NCBI RefSeq assembly: GCF_008369445.1
Contig: NZ_VTWH01000002.1
Span: 682,001 to 746,000, forward strand
Length of the DNA: 64,000 nucleotides
Origin: Aureimonas fodinaquatilis
GTDB taxonomy: Bacteria; Pseudomonadota; Alphaproteobacteria; Rhizobiales; Rhizobiaceae
Direction: 5' to 3'
Shown: positions 1 to 9,901 of the stretch, piece by piece
Layout: each line of letters opens with the position of its first letter
Position numbering within the stretch: position 1 is the stretch's first letter
The notes under the pieces: generated by a model
Told to the model about the DNA's origin: nothing
The model's database searches: none
The model's input: the letters and a program-made list of their open reading frames with translations, nothing else
Translations under genes and position numbers: made by a program

Positions 1-799
1 CGGTTTCGTCGTGCATTTCTTCCGTTGCCGCATATGGCGTTGTCCACTGCCGCACAATGTCAGCCAGTTCGCCTTCATCAGCGAAATTCACCGCTTGCGA
101 AGGCACGGCCATGTTCAGGTAATCACGGTGGCAGAAAACTTCGCTTTCGCCGGTGGACGCCAGAATGATGAACTCATGGCTCAACTCTCCGCCAATCGGC
201 CCGGTATCGGCGCGCATTGGAATAGCCTTGAGGCCACAGCGCTCGAACGTGCGCAAATAGGCAACAAACATCCGGTCATAAGACACTTTGGCGGATTCAT
301 AATCCACATCGAAGGAGTAGGCATCCTTCATCAGGAATTCACGAGAGCGCATGACCCCGAAGCGTGGCCGAACCTCATCGCGGAACTTCCATTGAATATG
401 GTAGAGATTGAGCGGCAGGTCCTTGTAGGACCGCACGTAGGACCGGAAAATATCCGTGACCATTTCCTCATTGGTCGGACCATAGAGCAAATCACGCTCA
501 TGCCGGTCCTCAATGCGCAGCATTTCCTTGCCATAGTCATCATAACGTCCACTTTCGCGCCAGAGATCGGCGGATTGAATGGTCGGCATCATGATTTCAA
601 TGGCGCCAGCGCGGTTCTGCTCCTCACGCACAATATTGCAGATTTTGTCGAGAACCTTTTTGCCCAGAGGCAACCAGGAATAGATGCCCGCCGTCTGCTG
701 GCGAATCATCCCCGCCCGCAGCATCAACCGATGCGAAACAATCTCTGCTTCTTTCGGTGTCTCTTTGAGAATCGGAAGGAAATATTGAGTGAGACGCAT
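1..799 (-). CDS. proS: Prolyl-tRNA synthetase, N-terminal part (cut by window start)
   Basis: Class II aminoacyl-tRNA synthetase that charges tRNA-Pro with proline in the cytoplasm. The minus-strand frame stays open to base 1, so only about the first 266 residues are present. It reads [19 protein letters not shown], the usual start of alphaproteobacterial ProS, followed by class II motif 1/2 sequence ([37 protein letters not shown]). An in-frame ATG at 826 would add nine residues; I prefer 799 because the family starts at MRLS. The catalytic insertion and the anticodon-binding domain lie outside the window. It is the distal gene after nuo-birA-rnj-mce-DUF1467 but is separated from them by about 500 bases holding an sRNA candidate, so it probably has its own promoter. 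Confidence 0.95.
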   Translation of the reverse strand, partial: MRLTQYFLPILKETPKEAEIVSHRLMLRAGMIRQQTAGIYSWLPLGKKVLDKICNIVREEQNRAGAIEIMMPTIQSADLWRESGRYDDYGKEMLRIEDRHERDLLYGPTNEEMVTDIFRSYVRSYKDLPLNLYHIQWKFRDEVRPRFGVMRSREFLMKDAYSFDVDYESAKVSYDRMFVAYLRTFERCGLKAIPMRADTGPIGGELSHEFIILASTGESEVFCHRDYLNMAVPSQAVNFADEGELADIVRQWTTPYAATEEMHDET

Positions 800-826
800 A
801 CTGCCCCGAACTGAAAATTGTTTCAT

Positions 827-1164
827 GAGCCTGCCCCGCAGGCTCGCTGACCGACTTCTAACGACTGTGACGATTCTTGCAAAGCGTTACATGCGTTCAA
901 GGCGGCATCTTTCTCCACGGAGTGTGCCTCAGAAAACGCTGAGAATTTACCGGGTTACCACAAAAGCATTAGGCGAGGATCAGGCCATCACAACCACTAA
1001 TTTTGAATGCTTAAACCACTGATATAATGAGATATTTTTCCAGTCCAAATTGCAGATTGAATAAATTTGATCAGATAAAAGGCATTTTGTTTAAAAAAGT
1101 GCCCGAAACAGAAAAATTCCTGATGACAAACATTAAACTCTTGTAATATGGTTTCGTCATACCA
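827..1164. other. Intergenic region upstream of proS
   Basis: No coding sequence seen. Next to the proS start is a perfect 8-bp inverted repeat (GAGCCTGC at 827-834 and GCAGGCTC at 838-845, loop CCC). On the proS mRNA this puts the purine-rich GGGG, the only Shine-Dalgarno candidate for the 826 start, in the hairpin loop. The rest is AT-richer sequence that must hold the proS promoter on one strand and the promoter of the candidate sRNA on the other; I could not assign convincing -35/-10 boxes to either. Confidence 0.5.
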
Positions 1165-1311
1165 AGGTATCGGGGCTCGATACCATACTGAACGGTCTAG
1201 TCTTGGGAGGACGTGACTTCTGGCGCAAGCAATTGCCGCCCTTGGCTTTCAGCCAGGTATGAAGTCCAGACCTGCAATTCAAATGCGAGGCGAAAGCCTC
1301 GCATTTTTTTT
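1165..1311 (+). ncRNA. Candidate trans-encoded small RNA between proS and the DUF1467 gene
   Basis: A region of about 147 bases with no ORF folds as a row of hairpins. The 5' hairpin has arms GGTATCG (1166-1172) and CGATACC (1178-1184). A middle hairpin has CTTGGCT pairing with AGCCAGG around 1232-1248. The end is a textbook intrinsic terminator: arms 1281-1291 and 1296-1306, loop GAAA, then eight T in total. The terminator points away from proS and towards DUF1467, so neither gene can be its source; an independent transcript is the simplest reading. An unpaired purine-rich stretch (TTGGGAGGACG, about 1203-1213) lies between hairpins. From memory, rhizobia carry conserved sRNAs of 140-160 nt (alpha-r families) and one, alpha-r9, may lie beside proS; I could not check this. 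The 5' end is approximate. Confidence 0.65.
1281..1311 (+). terminator. Rho-independent terminator of the sRNA candidate
   Basis: Eleven-base perfect arms (AAATGCGAGGC and its complement) around a GAAA tetraloop, continuing into a run of eight T. The A-rich 5' flank is short, so the terminator is strong mainly on the plus strand. Confidence 0.9.
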
Positions 1312-1341
1312 GCCTGTCATGACCCTGAGTGATGGGGCGGC

Positions 1342-1608
1342 TTATGTGCCGGGGATGATATGCGGCAGGCTGTTGAAGGTGATGCCAAATACCTCTACCG
1401 CCACATAAAGCGCAGCCATCACAAGGGCCGAAACCAGTGTGGTCAGCAAAGCCTTGAACAACAATCTTGGCTGCTGGGGTGCACTGTGGGTTGTGCCGAG
1501 GATGATGTCGTTATCATCGGCCTGCGAACGCACGCCAATCGGCAGTATGGCAAACAGCACGGTCCACCAGATCACGAAATAGATCGCGATGAGCGATAGA
1601 ACTCCCAT
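1342..1608 (-). CDS. DUF1467 family small inner-membrane protein
   Basis: An 88-residue protein with two predicted membrane helices (about residues 3-22 and 53-75) separated by a short polar loop that carries the family signature IYFVIWWTVLFAILPIGVRSQ near the N-terminus. This marks the DUF1467 family, found mainly in alphaproteobacteria; its function is unknown. The start ATG overlaps the mce stop codon (TAATG), so translation is probably coupled. It is the last gene of the nuo-birA-rnj-mce cluster. The neighbourhood is conserved in Rhizobiales but does not reveal the role. Confidence 0.9.
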   Translation of the reverse strand: MGVLSLIAIYFVIWWTVLFAILPIGVRSQADDNDIILGTTHSAPQQPRLLFKALLTTLVSALVMAALYVAVEVFGITFNSLPHIIPGT

Positions 1609-2015
1609 TAGCCAACCTCTTCCAGTTCCACCAAAGTGCCTAAAAAATCAGCAGGGTGCAAAAACAGCACCGGATTGCCATGGGCACCTTTTCGCGGCTT
1701 GCCATCCCCCAGAACTCTGGCGCCCTTGGCCACAAGTTCTGCGCTGGATATGGCAATGTCTTTCACTTCATAACAGATATGATGAATACCGCCGCGACCG
1801 TTCTTTTCCAGAAAAGCTGCGATGGGCGATTTTTCGCCCAATGGCTCCATCAACTCGATACGGGTGTTCGGCAGATCCACAAACACAAGCCGCACGCCGT
1901 GTTCTGGAAGCGACTGGCTGTCAGAAACCTCGGCACCAAGCATATCGCGATACAATGCCACTGCGGATTCCAGATTTGGCACGGCAATGGCAACATGGTT
2001 GAGACGGCCGATCAA
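1608..2015 (-). CDS. mce: Methylmalonyl-CoA epimerase
   Basis: Interconverts (2R)- and (2S)-methylmalonyl-CoA, linking propionyl-CoA carboxylation to methylmalonyl-CoA mutase. It is a small VOC-superfamily protein (about 135 residues) with two beta-alpha-beta-beta-beta modules. Visible metal-binding and active-site segments are LNHVAIAVPNL near the N-terminus, GVRLVFVDLPNTRIELMEP, and GGIHHICYEV in the second module. I chose the TTG at 2015 because it gives MIGRLNHVAIAVP, close to the usual family start, and has GGGGAT about seven bases upstream. A TTG at 2036 would overlap rnj. Only four bases separate it from rnj, so the two are co-transcribed. The mutase and carboxylase genes are not in this window. 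Confidence 0.93.
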   Translation of the reverse strand: MIGRLNHVAIAVPNLESAVALYRDMLGAEVSDSQSLPEHGVRLVFVDLPNTRIELMEPLGEKSPIAAFLEKNGRGGIHHICYEVKDIAISSAELVAKGARVLGDGKPRKGAHGNPVLFLHPADFLGTLVELEEVG

Positions 2016-2019
2016 TGGA

Positions 2020-3678
2020 TTATCCCCCGACAACAAACACCGTGACGACAGGCTTCTTGCCCCAGGCGTCGTTGGCCTCTGCCCGCACTGCCCGGCGCAC
2101 GGCCTCTTTCACCAGCTCAAAATCCTTGCGGCGTGCGCGTGGAATGCTTTCGATCGCGCCTGCTGCGGCATCGATCAGAAGTTCTTCCATGCTGTCACCC
2201 TCAATGTCTTCCTTTGGCAGACCCAGAAGCGCTACCTCAGGATCGTGGCGCATTTCGTGCTTGCCAGTCAATTCCACGACAACGCAAACCTGACCGGCAT
2301 AAGAAAGCTTCCGCCGCTCGGAAATGCCCATCGCTTCCTGTGAACCGATGAGATAGCCGTCCTTGTAGATGCGGCCAAATGGCACTTCGTCAATGATTTC
2401 GGCGTTGCCGGGGGCAAGCCGCACCATATCGCCATTGCGCATCGACACCACCTGCTTGATGCCAAGACTTCTGGCAAAAGCAGCATGTGCCACAAGGTGC
2501 TGTGCCTCACCATGTGCCGGAATGGCAATTTTCGGTTTGACCCAGTCATACATCTGCTTGAGTTCACTGCGGCGCGGATGGCCGGAAACATGCACAAGCA
2601 TATCCCGGTCCTCGATCACCCTGACACCCATATCAACCAGATTGTTCTTGATATCGTTGATGGCTTTTTCATTGCCCGGAATGGCGCGGGAAGAAAATAT
2701 CACCGTGTCGCCCTTGGACAAGGCAACGGCCGGATGCTCGTCATTGGCCAGACGCGCCAGCGCTGCGCGGGATTCTCCCTGGCTGCCGGTCAACACGATC
2801 ACGGCCTTTTCGCGCGGGATGTAGCCGAAATCCTGCTCGGACAGAAATGGCGGCAGATTTTCCATATAGCCAAGTTCGGCAGCCACATCGGCCATGCGCT
2901 TCATGGAACGGCCCATGAGCAGCACTTGCCTGCCCGCTTCGGCAGCAGCCTGCGCAATCGAGCGAATGCGCCCGACATTGGAAGAAAATGTCGTCAGCGC
3001 AACGCGGCCTTCCGACATTTTGATGATTTCGGCCAGACTGCGGTTTACATCCTGCTCACTGGGCGAAACGCCGTCGCGCATGGCATTGGTGGAATCACAG
3101 ATCAGTGCGAGCACACCCTCTTCGCCAATTTCACGAAATCGCTTTTCGTCCGTTGGTTTACCCAAAGCCGGTGTCAGATCTATTTTCCAGTCGCCCGTGT
3201 GGAGAACTGTGCCAAGGCTCGTACGGATTGCAAGCGACACCGGCTCCGGAATTGAGTGCGTAACGTTGATCGCCTCGATTTCAAACGGCCCGCACCGGAA
3301 GCGATCTCCTGGCGTGAAAATCGTGACCGGAATTTTCGGCGCACCGGGCTCTCCCTCTCGCTTTGCCTCAAGCAAAGCTGCAGTGAACGGTGTGGCATAG
3401 ACCGGCACTTTCAATTTGGGCCAGAGACTCATCAACCCGCCATAATGGTCTTCATGAGCATGGGTGATGATAATCGCCTTCAGGCTGTGCCGTTCCTGCT
3501 CCAGAAACCGGATGTCGGGGAAAACCAGATCCACCCCCGGCAGTTCCGGTCCGGCAAAGGAAACGCCACAATCGACCGCAATCCATTCGCGGTTATTTTC
3601 CGGGCCAAACCCGTACAGAGCGAGGTTCATTCCTATCTCGCCAATGCCGCCTAGCGGCACAAATACCATTTCATTCAC
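2020..3678 (-). CDS. rnj: Ribonuclease J
   Basis: Metallo-beta-lactamase/beta-CASP ribonuclease with 5'-3' exonuclease and endonuclease activity, used for rRNA maturation and mRNA decay in alphaproteobacteria that keep RNase J. The 552-residue product has the zinc motif HAHEDH at residues 73-78, further beta-lactamase motifs (HTGDWKID, CDSTNAM), the beta-CASP segment (TTFSSNVGRIRS, VLTGSQGE) and HVSGHPRRSE before a C-terminal domain, in the usual order and length. The start is a GTG with GGAAG nine bases upstream; an in-frame ATG three codons later lacks a ribosome site. It lies between birA (150-base gap) and mce (4-base gap). Confidence 0.96.
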   Translation of the reverse strand: MNEMVFVPLGGIGEIGMNLALYGFGPENNREWIAVDCGVSFAGPELPGVDLVFPDIRFLEQERHSLKAIIITHAHEDHYGGLMSLWPKLKVPVYATPFTAALLEAKREGEPGAPKIPVTIFTPGDRFRCGPFEIEAINVTHSIPEPVSLAIRTSLGTVLHTGDWKIDLTPALGKPTDEKRFREIGEEGVLALICDSTNAMRDGVSPSEQDVNRSLAEIIKMSEGRVALTTFSSNVGRIRSIAQAAAEAGRQVLLMGRSMKRMADVAAELGYMENLPPFLSEQDFGYIPREKAVIVLTGSQGESRAALARLANDEHPAVALSKGDTVIFSSRAIPGNEKAINDIKNNLVDMGVRVIEDRDMLVHVSGHPRRSELKQMYDWVKPKIAIPAHGEAQHLVAHAAFARSLGIKQVVSMRNGDMVRLAPGNAEIIDEVPFGRIYKDGYLIGSQEAMGISERRKLSYAGQVCVVVELTGKHEMRHDPEVALLGLPKEDIEGDSMEELLIDAAAGAIESIPRARRKDFELVKEAVRRAVRAEANDAWGKKPVVTVFVVGG

Positions 3679-3828
3679 GCGACGTTACTTCCATAACAGG
3701 ACCAGCGGAGCGTGAGGCTTTCGCGACCTCACCCTCCACTGTAAAAAGCAGGCCGAAAAGCCCACATGGTTTATGCCCAGGATAACGGCGGGCGACCGAA
3801 TTCTTGATGGATCGAAGATTACCGGATC

Positions 3829-4587
3829 TTAGCCGAGCAGAAAAACATCCCCTGCGGAAAACACTTCCAGCGCGCCATTTGCGCCCTCAAGAAGCAGCCG
3901 CCCCTGCAAGTCCAGATCCACAAATCTTCCTGAAACAGATCGATCCGGCAGATTCACCGTGATCATTTGCCCCAGACCGGCGGAGCGGTCCAGCCAGAGA
4001 CGCCGGACTTCCCCAAAATTTTCGCCTCGCCGCCACAGCGCCAGAGCCTCATTAATGCCAAGGGCAACGGCATGGAATACATCTTCCACAGTACCGGAAA
4101 ATCCGCATTCGCGCAGCGTTGCCACTTTATAAGGCTGGCCCTCTGGTTTGAGGGCAACATTGATCCCCGTTCCAATAACCACGGCTTGCTGGCCGGTGGC
4201 CAGCCTTTCGCTTTCTATCAGAATGCCGACGCATTTGGCTCCATGAAGCAGAATATCATTGGGCCATTTAATTCTTACTGCGTCCCGATCAAGTGCCGGC
4301 AATCCGGCAAGTGCTGTCTGTAACCCAACGGCCACAACCAGCGGCAACTGCCCCAGAACCGACAACGGTGCCGGTTCCATCAGCAACAGGCTTGAATAAA
4401 GATTGCCCGGTTCCGATGCCCAGGCCCGGCCGCGACGGCCCCTGCCCTCCAACTGGCGGGTGGCCGTGACCCAGAGGTTGCCCGGATCCCCCGCTCTTGC
4501 GGCTTCCATCGCCACAGTGTTGGTTGAGCCGACATCCTGCAAAGCAAGGTGCCGACCCTTATAGTGCTGAGTTGAGCTTTTGATCAG
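3829..4587 (-). CDS. birA: Biotin--[acetyl-CoA-carboxylase] ligase
   Basis: Activates biotin to biotinyl-AMP and attaches it to the carrier lysine of biotin-dependent carboxylases. Recognisable motifs are DVGSTN, the biotin/ATP-binding loop [18 protein letters not shown], the catalytic IKWPNDILL with the [11 protein letters not shown] strand, and a C-terminal SH3-like domain ([15 protein letters not shown]). There is no N-terminal helix-turn-helix, so this is the non-repressor (group I) type. The start is problematic: no ATG, GTG or TTG precedes DVGSTN unless one accepts either a TTG at 4542, which trims the N-terminus close to that motif, or a GTG at 4737 deep inside nuoN. A CTG at 4587 overlaps the nuoN stop and has GGAA seven bases upstream; an ATT lies at 4593. 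I give 4587 provisionally. The body of the gene is secure. Confidence 0.9.
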   Translation of the reverse strand: MIKSSTQHYKGRHLALQDVGSTNTVAMEAARAGDPGNLWVTATRQLEGRGRRGRAWASEPGNLYSSLLLMEPAPLSVLGQLPLVVAVGLQTALAGLPALDRDAVRIKWPNDILLHGAKCVGILIESERLATGQQAVVIGTGINVALKPEGQPYKVATLRECGFSGTVEDVFHAVALGINEALALWRRGENFGEVRRLWLDRSAGLGQMITVNLPDRSVSGRFVDLDLQGRLLLEGANGALEVFSAGDVFLLG

Positions 4588-6026
4588 AAGAATGTTCCGG
4601 CAGCAGAGGCAGCTGCAGCAAACATCGGAGCTGCCAGAACAATGTAAGCCGGGAACACAAACACTGTGGAAAGGCCAAGCACCACGCGCAATTCCATGGG
4701 CATTGGCACAAAGCCGGTTGCGGGCTCGTCCACCCACATGACTTTGACAATGCGCAGGTAATAGAACAGGCCGATAGTGCTGGCCACAACGCCAATAATG
4801 GCCAACGGGTAGAGACCTGCGCCCACTGCCGCCATGAAGACGTAGTATTTGCCCCAGAAACCCAGCAGAGGCGGCAAACCAGCCAGCGAGAACATCAGAA
4901 TTGTCATGGCCAGCGCCATAACCGGATGAGTGCGGGAAAGACCTGCAAGGTCAGACACTTCCTCAACCATTCCATCCTTACGGCGCATGGACAATATGAC
5001 CGCAAATGTGCCGACCGTCATGGTCATGTAAATGACCATGTAGATCAGAACACCTGTCACACCGGCCTCATCCCCTGCGGCCAGACCAACCAGCGCATAG
5101 CCCATATGGCCGATGGACGAATAGGCCATCAGGCGCTTGATATTGCGCTGACCGATGGCAGCAAACGCACCAAACACCATGGATGCAATGGACACAAAGA
5201 CGATGATCTGTTGCCAGTCGGTTGTGTATGGCTGGAAGCTCTGCACGGTAAACCGCGTCAGCAGCGCCATGGCTGCAACCTTGGGTGCGGCGGCGAAAAA
5301 TGCAGTCACCGGTGTCGGCGCGCCTTCATACACGTCCGGTGTCCACATGTGGAAAGGCACGGCGGAGATTTTAAACGCAAGTCCGGCAATGACAAAGACC
5401 AGACCGACCAGCAGACCAAACGAGCGCCCTTCTGAACTCAAAGCAGCGGCAATGGCGGAAAACTCGATCTGTCCGGTGAAGCCGTATACCAGCGAAGCGC
5501 CATAGAGCAGCATGCCGGAGGACAGCGCGCCCAGAACGAAATATTTCAGGCCAGCTTCGGAAGAGCGCGCATTGTCGCGGTTGATAGCGGCAATCACGTA
5601 TAGCGCCAGAGACTGCAATTCCAGCCCCAGATACAGCGCAATCAGATCGCCGGCGGAAACCATGACCATCATGCCGGTCGTGGCCAGCAGCACCAGCACC
5701 GGGAACTCGAACTTGTCGAAATTCTCGTTGCGGGCAAAGCTGACGGACATCAGCAATGTCACGGCCGAACCGAGCAGTACCGCCACTTTCATGAAACGGG
5801 CAAACGGATCAAGAATGATTGAGCCACCGAACGCCACACCATTAGGCGTGGAGCCGATAAGCCAAAGCGCGGCAAACAGCAGCAATCCGACAGAAAGCAG
5901 CGTGACCATTCGGCCGCTGCGCTCGCCCGCAAAGGTGCCCAGCATCAGCAGCGCCATGGCGCCTACGCTGACGATCAGTTCGGGCCCCACAATTGGGAGG
6001 CTTGCAGCAATGAACTCGGAAATCAT
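4584..6026 (-). CDS. nuoN: NADH-quinone oxidoreductase subunit N
   Basis: Antiporter-like proton-pumping subunit in the membrane arm of complex I (homologue of mitochondrial ND2). The 480 residues form about 14 hydrophobic helices. The proton-antiporter core includes the broken-helix segments [19 protein letters not shown] and the lysine-bearing [18 protein letters not shown]. Last nuo gene of the operon: 21 bases after nuoM, and its stop overlaps the putative birA start. Length is normal for the family. Confidence 0.97.
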   Translation of the reverse strand: MISEFIAASLPIVGPELIVSVGAMALLMLGTFAGERSGRMVTLLSVGLLLFAALWLIGSTPNGVAFGGSIILDPFARFMKVAVLLGSAVTLLMSVSFARNENFDKFEFPVLVLLATTGMMVMVSAGDLIALYLGLELQSLALYVIAAINRDNARSSEAGLKYFVLGALSSGMLLYGASLVYGFTGQIEFSAIAAALSSEGRSFGLLVGLVFVIAGLAFKISAVPFHMWTPDVYEGAPTPVTAFFAAAPKVAAMALLTRFTVQSFQPYTTDWQQIIVFVSIASMVFGAFAAIGQRNIKRLMAYSSIGHMGYALVGLAAGDEAGVTGVLIYMVIYMTMTVGTFAVILSMRRKDGMVEEVSDLAGLSRTHPVMALAMTILMFSLAGLPPLLGFWGKYYVFMAAVGAGLYPLAIIGVVASTIGLFYYLRIVKVMWVDEPATGFVPMPMELRVVLGLSTVFVFPAYIVLAAPMFAAAASAAGTFF

Positions 6027-6047
6027 GGCTATTGCCCGCCCGTTTGT

Positions 6048-7559
6048 TTATTGAACCGCTGCAACGGCCGAGGCCGCTTGCAGCGCAGAATTGTAACCAT
6101 TCAACAGCGCTTCGACCGAAGCGGATGTGACATTGAAGACCGGCATCGGGTACACCCCGAAGAAAATCACCAGTGCAGCCAGCGGATACAGCATCAGCTT
6201 TTCCCGCCGCGACAGATCCAGAATGCTGCGCAGACTGTCTTTATCCAGCGCACCGAAGATCACCCGGCGATACAGCCAGAGCGCATAGGCAGCCGACAGG
6301 ATAACACCGGTCGCCGCGAAGATCGCCACCCAGCTGTTGGCCTGGTACACACCCATGAGCGTCAGAAACTCGCCAACGAAACCGCTTGTGCCTGGCAGCC
6401 CGACATTGGCCATGGTGAGCAGCAAAAACACCGTGGCATAGGCCGGCATGCGGCTAACCAGCCCGCCATAGGCGTCAATATCACGCGTGTGCATGCGATC
6501 ATAAACGACACCAACGCACAGGAAGAGCGCACCTGCGACGAGACCGTGCGACAACATCTGGAAGATAGCGCCATCGATGCCCTGCTCGTTGCCGGCGAAA
6601 ATGCCCATCGTCACAAACCCCATATGAGCAACGGACGAATAGGCAATCAGCTTCTTGATGTCTTCCTGCATCAGCGCCACCAGCGAGGTGTAGATGATGG
6701 CAATGACCGACAATGCGAAGACGAGAGGTGCAAAATCAGCGGAAGCCAGTGGGAACATTGGCAGGGAGAACCGCAACATGCCGTAGCCGCCGAGCTTGAG
6801 CAGGATGCCCGCCAGGATGACAGAGCCCGCAGTGGGCGCTTCAACGTGCGCATCCGGCAGCCACGTGTGCACCGGCCACATCGGCATTTTCACGGCAAAC
6901 GAGGCAAAAAATGCCAGCCACAGCCACGTCTGCATGCTCACCGGGAAGTCGTAGGCCAGCAGCTCGGGTATCGAGGTTGTGCCGCTGTTCCAGTACATGG
7001 CCATGATGGCAACCAGCATCAGAACCGAGCCAAGGAATGTGTAGAGGAAGAATTTGTAGCTGGCATAGACCCGGCGTTTGCCGCCCCAGACACCGATGAT
7101 CAGGAACATCGGAATGAGACTGCCTTCAAAGAAGACATAGAACAGCACAATATCCAGCGCGCAGAACACGCCGATGACCAGCGTTTCCAGCACCAGAAAC
7201 GCGATCATGTATTCTTTCAGCCGGGTCTGGACAGTTTCCCAGCTCGCAAGGACACAGATCGGCAGCAGAAACGTTGTCAGAATGACAAACAGCATTGAAA
7301 TACCGTCAATGCCCATATGGTAGCTGACGCCGCCCAGACCCAACCAGTCTGCCTTTTCGACAAACTGGAAACCTGCCTGCGAATAATCAAAGCCGAACCA
7401 CAGGCCCAGAGACAAGATGAAGGTGAAAACCGTGGTCAGCAACGCCACATTGCGAATGTTGCGGCGCGCCAGTTCGTTGTCGTCGCGGATAAAAAGTATC
7501 AACGCCGCGCCGACAAGCGGCAAAAAAGTTACGGTCGAGAGGATCGGCCAGCCGGACAT
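6048..7559 (-). CDS. nuoM: NADH-quinone oxidoreductase subunit M
   Basis: Second antiporter-like subunit of the complex I membrane arm (ND4 homologue). The 503-residue product is almost entirely membrane helices, with the diagnostic [20 protein letters not shown] and [17 protein letters not shown] segments and a conserved glutamate in the [14 protein letters not shown] helix. Its ATG overlaps the nuoL stop codon (TGATG), indicating coupled translation. Length and order are those of a standard 14-gene nuo operon. Confidence 0.97.
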   Translation of the reverse strand: MSGWPILSTVTFLPLVGAALILFIRDDNELARRNIRNVALLTTVFTFILSLGLWFGFDYSQAGFQFVEKADWLGLGGVSYHMGIDGISMLFVILTTFLLPICVLASWETVQTRLKEYMIAFLVLETLVIGVFCALDIVLFYVFFEGSLIPMFLIIGVWGGKRRVYASYKFFLYTFLGSVLMLVAIMAMYWNSGTTSIPELLAYDFPVSMQTWLWLAFFASFAVKMPMWPVHTWLPDAHVEAPTAGSVILAGILLKLGGYGMLRFSLPMFPLASADFAPLVFALSVIAIIYTSLVALMQEDIKKLIAYSSVAHMGFVTMGIFAGNEQGIDGAIFQMLSHGLVAGALFLCVGVVYDRMHTRDIDAYGGLVSRMPAYATVFLLLTMANVGLPGTSGFVGEFLTLMGVYQANSWVAIFAATGVILSAAYALWLYRRVIFGALDKDSLRSILDLSRREKLMLYPLAALVIFFGVYPMPVFNVTSASVEALLNGYNSALQAASAVAAVQ

Positions 7560-9568
7560 CAGTTCATTCCCCCGAACATCATGAATGTGACAAGCGCCGC
7601 AACGCCGATCAGCATGACGAAGGCATAGTGGTAAAGGTAGCCGGTCTGCAACTTAACAACCCGGTTGGTAACATCGACAACGCGTGCGGAGATCCCGTTT
7701 GGCCCGAAACCGTCAATGACAGTTCCATCGCCCGTTTTCCAGAGAAAGCGCCCAAGCGCCTTGGCAGGTCGCACGAACAGAAAGTCGTACAGCTCGTCGA
7801 AATACCATTTGTTGAGCAGAAACTTGTACAGGCCCTCGTTGCGTGCCGCGATCTGACCCGGAATCTGCGGACTGCGAATGTAAAACCAATAGGCAAACGC
7901 AAATCCCAGAACCATCATGATGGTCGGCGACCAGACCACCAGCGCCGGCACCTCATGCGCATCGTGAAGAACGTGGTTGTCCGGCCCGGTGAACAGCGCG
8001 CCGTGCCAGAAGCTCTCGTAACTGGCACCCAGGAAGTAAGGATAGAACACAATGCCTGCCAGCAACGCACCGGCGGCCAGAACGAACAGCGGCACTGTCA
8101 TGATCGGCGGCGATTCATGAACATGGTGCATGACTTCGTGGCTGGCACGCGGCTTGCCATGGAAGGTCATGAATATGAGCCGCCAGGAGTAGAAGCTGGT
8201 CAACAGAGCAGCAATTACGGTCATGGCATAGCCGTACATTGCAAAGCTGTTGGTTCCGGCAAAGGCGCTTTCAATAATCGCGTCTTTGGAGAAATAGCCG
8301 GCTGTGAATGGAAAGCCTGTCAGTGCCAATGTGCCGATCACCATCATCCAGTAAGTGACCGGAATGTGCTTGCGCAGCCCACCCATGTTTCGCATGTCCT
8401 GTTCGTCGGACACGGCGTGAATAACCGAGCCAGCACCCAGGAACAGAAGCGCCTTGAAGAAGGCGTGCGTGAAAAGGTGGAAAACCGCGGCACCATATGC
8501 GCCAACACCCAATGCCACGAACATGTAGCCGAGCTGAGAACAGGTTGAATAGGCGATAACCCGCTTGATGTCGTTCTGCACCATGCCAACCGTTGCAGCG
8601 AAGAAAGCCGTTGTTGCGCCAACAAAGGTAACAACGGTCAGCGCGTCGGTTGACAGCTCGAACACTGGCGACATGCGGGCCAGCATGAACACACCGGCGG
8701 TGACCATGGTTGCCGCGTGAATCAGCGCGGAAACCGGTGTCGGGCCTTCCATCGCATCTGGAAGCCATGTGTGCAGGCCAAGCTGGGCGGATTTGCCCAT
8801 TGCGCCCATGAACAGCAGAAGACAGATAACCGTCATCGCGCCGCCAAAGGTGAAGGACCAGCTCCCAAACTGAAACACCGTGTCGGTTGCCGCCAGAGGT
8901 GAAACGACAGCCGCTGCCGCTTCTGCAGCGCCGTGCCCGACTGCCTCGCCGAACATGCCGGTGGCGGCGGCAAAAATCACATCAAGCTGCACCGACCCGA
9001 ACATGACGAACAGGCCGAAAATACCGAGCAGAAAACCGAAATCTCCGACGCGGTTGACGATAAACGCTTTCATCGCCGCTTTGTTTGCCGAAGGCTTTTT
9101 GTACCAGAACCCGATCAGCAGGTAGGAGGCGAGGCCCACCCCTTCCCAGCCGAAGAACATTTGCACCAGATTGTCGGCAGTGACCAGCATCAGCATGGCG
9201 AAGGTGAACAGCGACAGATATGCGAAGAAGCGCGGCCGATGCGGATCATGATGCATGTAGCCGATGGAATAGAGGTGCACCAGTGCCGAGACGGTATTGA
9301 TCACCACCAGCATCACCAGTGTCAGCCGGTCAACATAAAGCGACCAGGAGAAATCCAGCGAGCCGGTTTTGACCCATTGCAGAAGCGTGATGCGAACAGG
9401 CTCGCCGTCCCCCATGCCAAAGCTGATGAAACCGACCCAGGACAGGAGTGCGGAAACAACGACAAATCCGCTGGTGATGAACTCGCAAGCCTTGGCGCCA
9501 ATGCTGCGGCCAAACAGGCCGGCAATCAAAAAACCCAAAAGCGGTAGAAGGACGATTGTCTGGTACAT
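7559..9568 (-). CDS. nuoL: NADH-quinone oxidoreductase subunit L
   Basis: Largest antiporter-like subunit (ND5 homologue) at the distal end of the complex I membrane arm. The 669 residues include core motifs [36 protein letters not shown] and [17 protein letters not shown], and at the C-terminal end the extra amphipathic stretch that forms the lateral helix ([26 protein letters not shown] region) before a last membrane helix. A hydrophobic alanine-rich insert near residues 200-225 ([16 protein letters not shown]) is a variable loop. Fourteen bases after nuoK. Confidence 0.97.
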   Translation of the reverse strand: MYQTIVLLPLLGFLIAGLFGRSIGAKACEFITSGFVVVSALLSWVGFISFGMGDGEPVRITLLQWVKTGSLDFSWSLYVDRLTLVMLVVINTVSALVHLYSIGYMHHDPHRPRFFAYLSLFTFAMLMLVTADNLVQMFFGWEGVGLASYLLIGFWYKKPSANKAAMKAFIVNRVGDFGFLLGIFGLFVMFGSVQLDVIFAAATGMFGEAVGHGAAEAAAAVVSPLAATDTVFQFGSWSFTFGGAMTVICLLLFMGAMGKSAQLGLHTWLPDAMEGPTPVSALIHAATMVTAGVFMLARMSPVFELSTDALTVVTFVGATTAFFAATVGMVQNDIKRVIAYSTCSQLGYMFVALGVGAYGAAVFHLFTHAFFKALLFLGAGSVIHAVSDEQDMRNMGGLRKHIPVTYWMMVIGTLALTGFPFTAGYFSKDAIIESAFAGTNSFAMYGYAMTVIAALLTSFYSWRLIFMTFHGKPRASHEVMHHVHESPPIMTVPLFVLAAGALLAGIVFYPYFLGASYESFWHGALFTGPDNHVLHDAHEVPALVVWSPTIMMVLGFAFAYWFYIRSPQIPGQIAARNEGLYKFLLNKWYFDELYDFLFVRPAKALGRFLWKTGDGTVIDGFGPNGISARVVDVTNRVVKLQTGYLYHYAFVMLIGVAALVTFMMFGGMN

Positions 9569-9582
9569 GATGATGTCCCGTC

Positions 9583-9891
9583 TCAGCCTTTCAACGCGCT
9601 GACGTCATCGACAGCAATCGAGCTGCGATTTCGGAAGAATGTGACCAGAATGGCAAGGCCGATCGCAGCCTCTGCGGCTGCCACGGTCAGGATGAACAGC
9701 GCGAAAATCTGTCCCGCCAGATCGTTCAGGAAGGCCGAAAAGGCCACCAGATTGATGTTGACAGACAGCAGTATCAGCTCAACCGACATCAGGATGGTGA
9801 TAATGCTCTTGCGGTTCATGAAGATGCCGAAAACGCCGATAACAAAAAGCATGGCGCCAACGGTGAGAAAATGTCCAAGACCTACTTCCAT
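9583..9891 (-). CDS. nuoK: NADH-quinone oxidoreductase subunit K
   Basis: Small membrane subunit (ND4L homologue), 102 residues with three helices. The two glutamates known to matter for proton transfer in the family are visible in helices two and three ([18 protein letters not shown] and [21 protein letters not shown]). Ten bases after nuoJ and 14 before nuoL, within the operon. Confidence 0.96.
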   Translation of the reverse strand: MEVGLGHFLTVGAMLFVIGVFGIFMNRKSIITILMSVELILLSVNINLVAFSAFLNDLAGQIFALFILTVAAAEAAIGLAILVTFFRNRSSIAVDDVSALKG

Positions 9892-9901
9892 GATGATGCC
9901 C

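Noticed and set aside
3256-3654. Plus-strand frames across rnj
   Set aside because: Antisense to RNase J, whose zinc motifs prove the minus-strand reading.
6051-7298. 415-codon open frame on the plus strand
   Set aside because: Entirely antisense to nuoM; translation is His/Gln/Arg-rich without any motif, as expected for the shadow of a membrane-protein gene.
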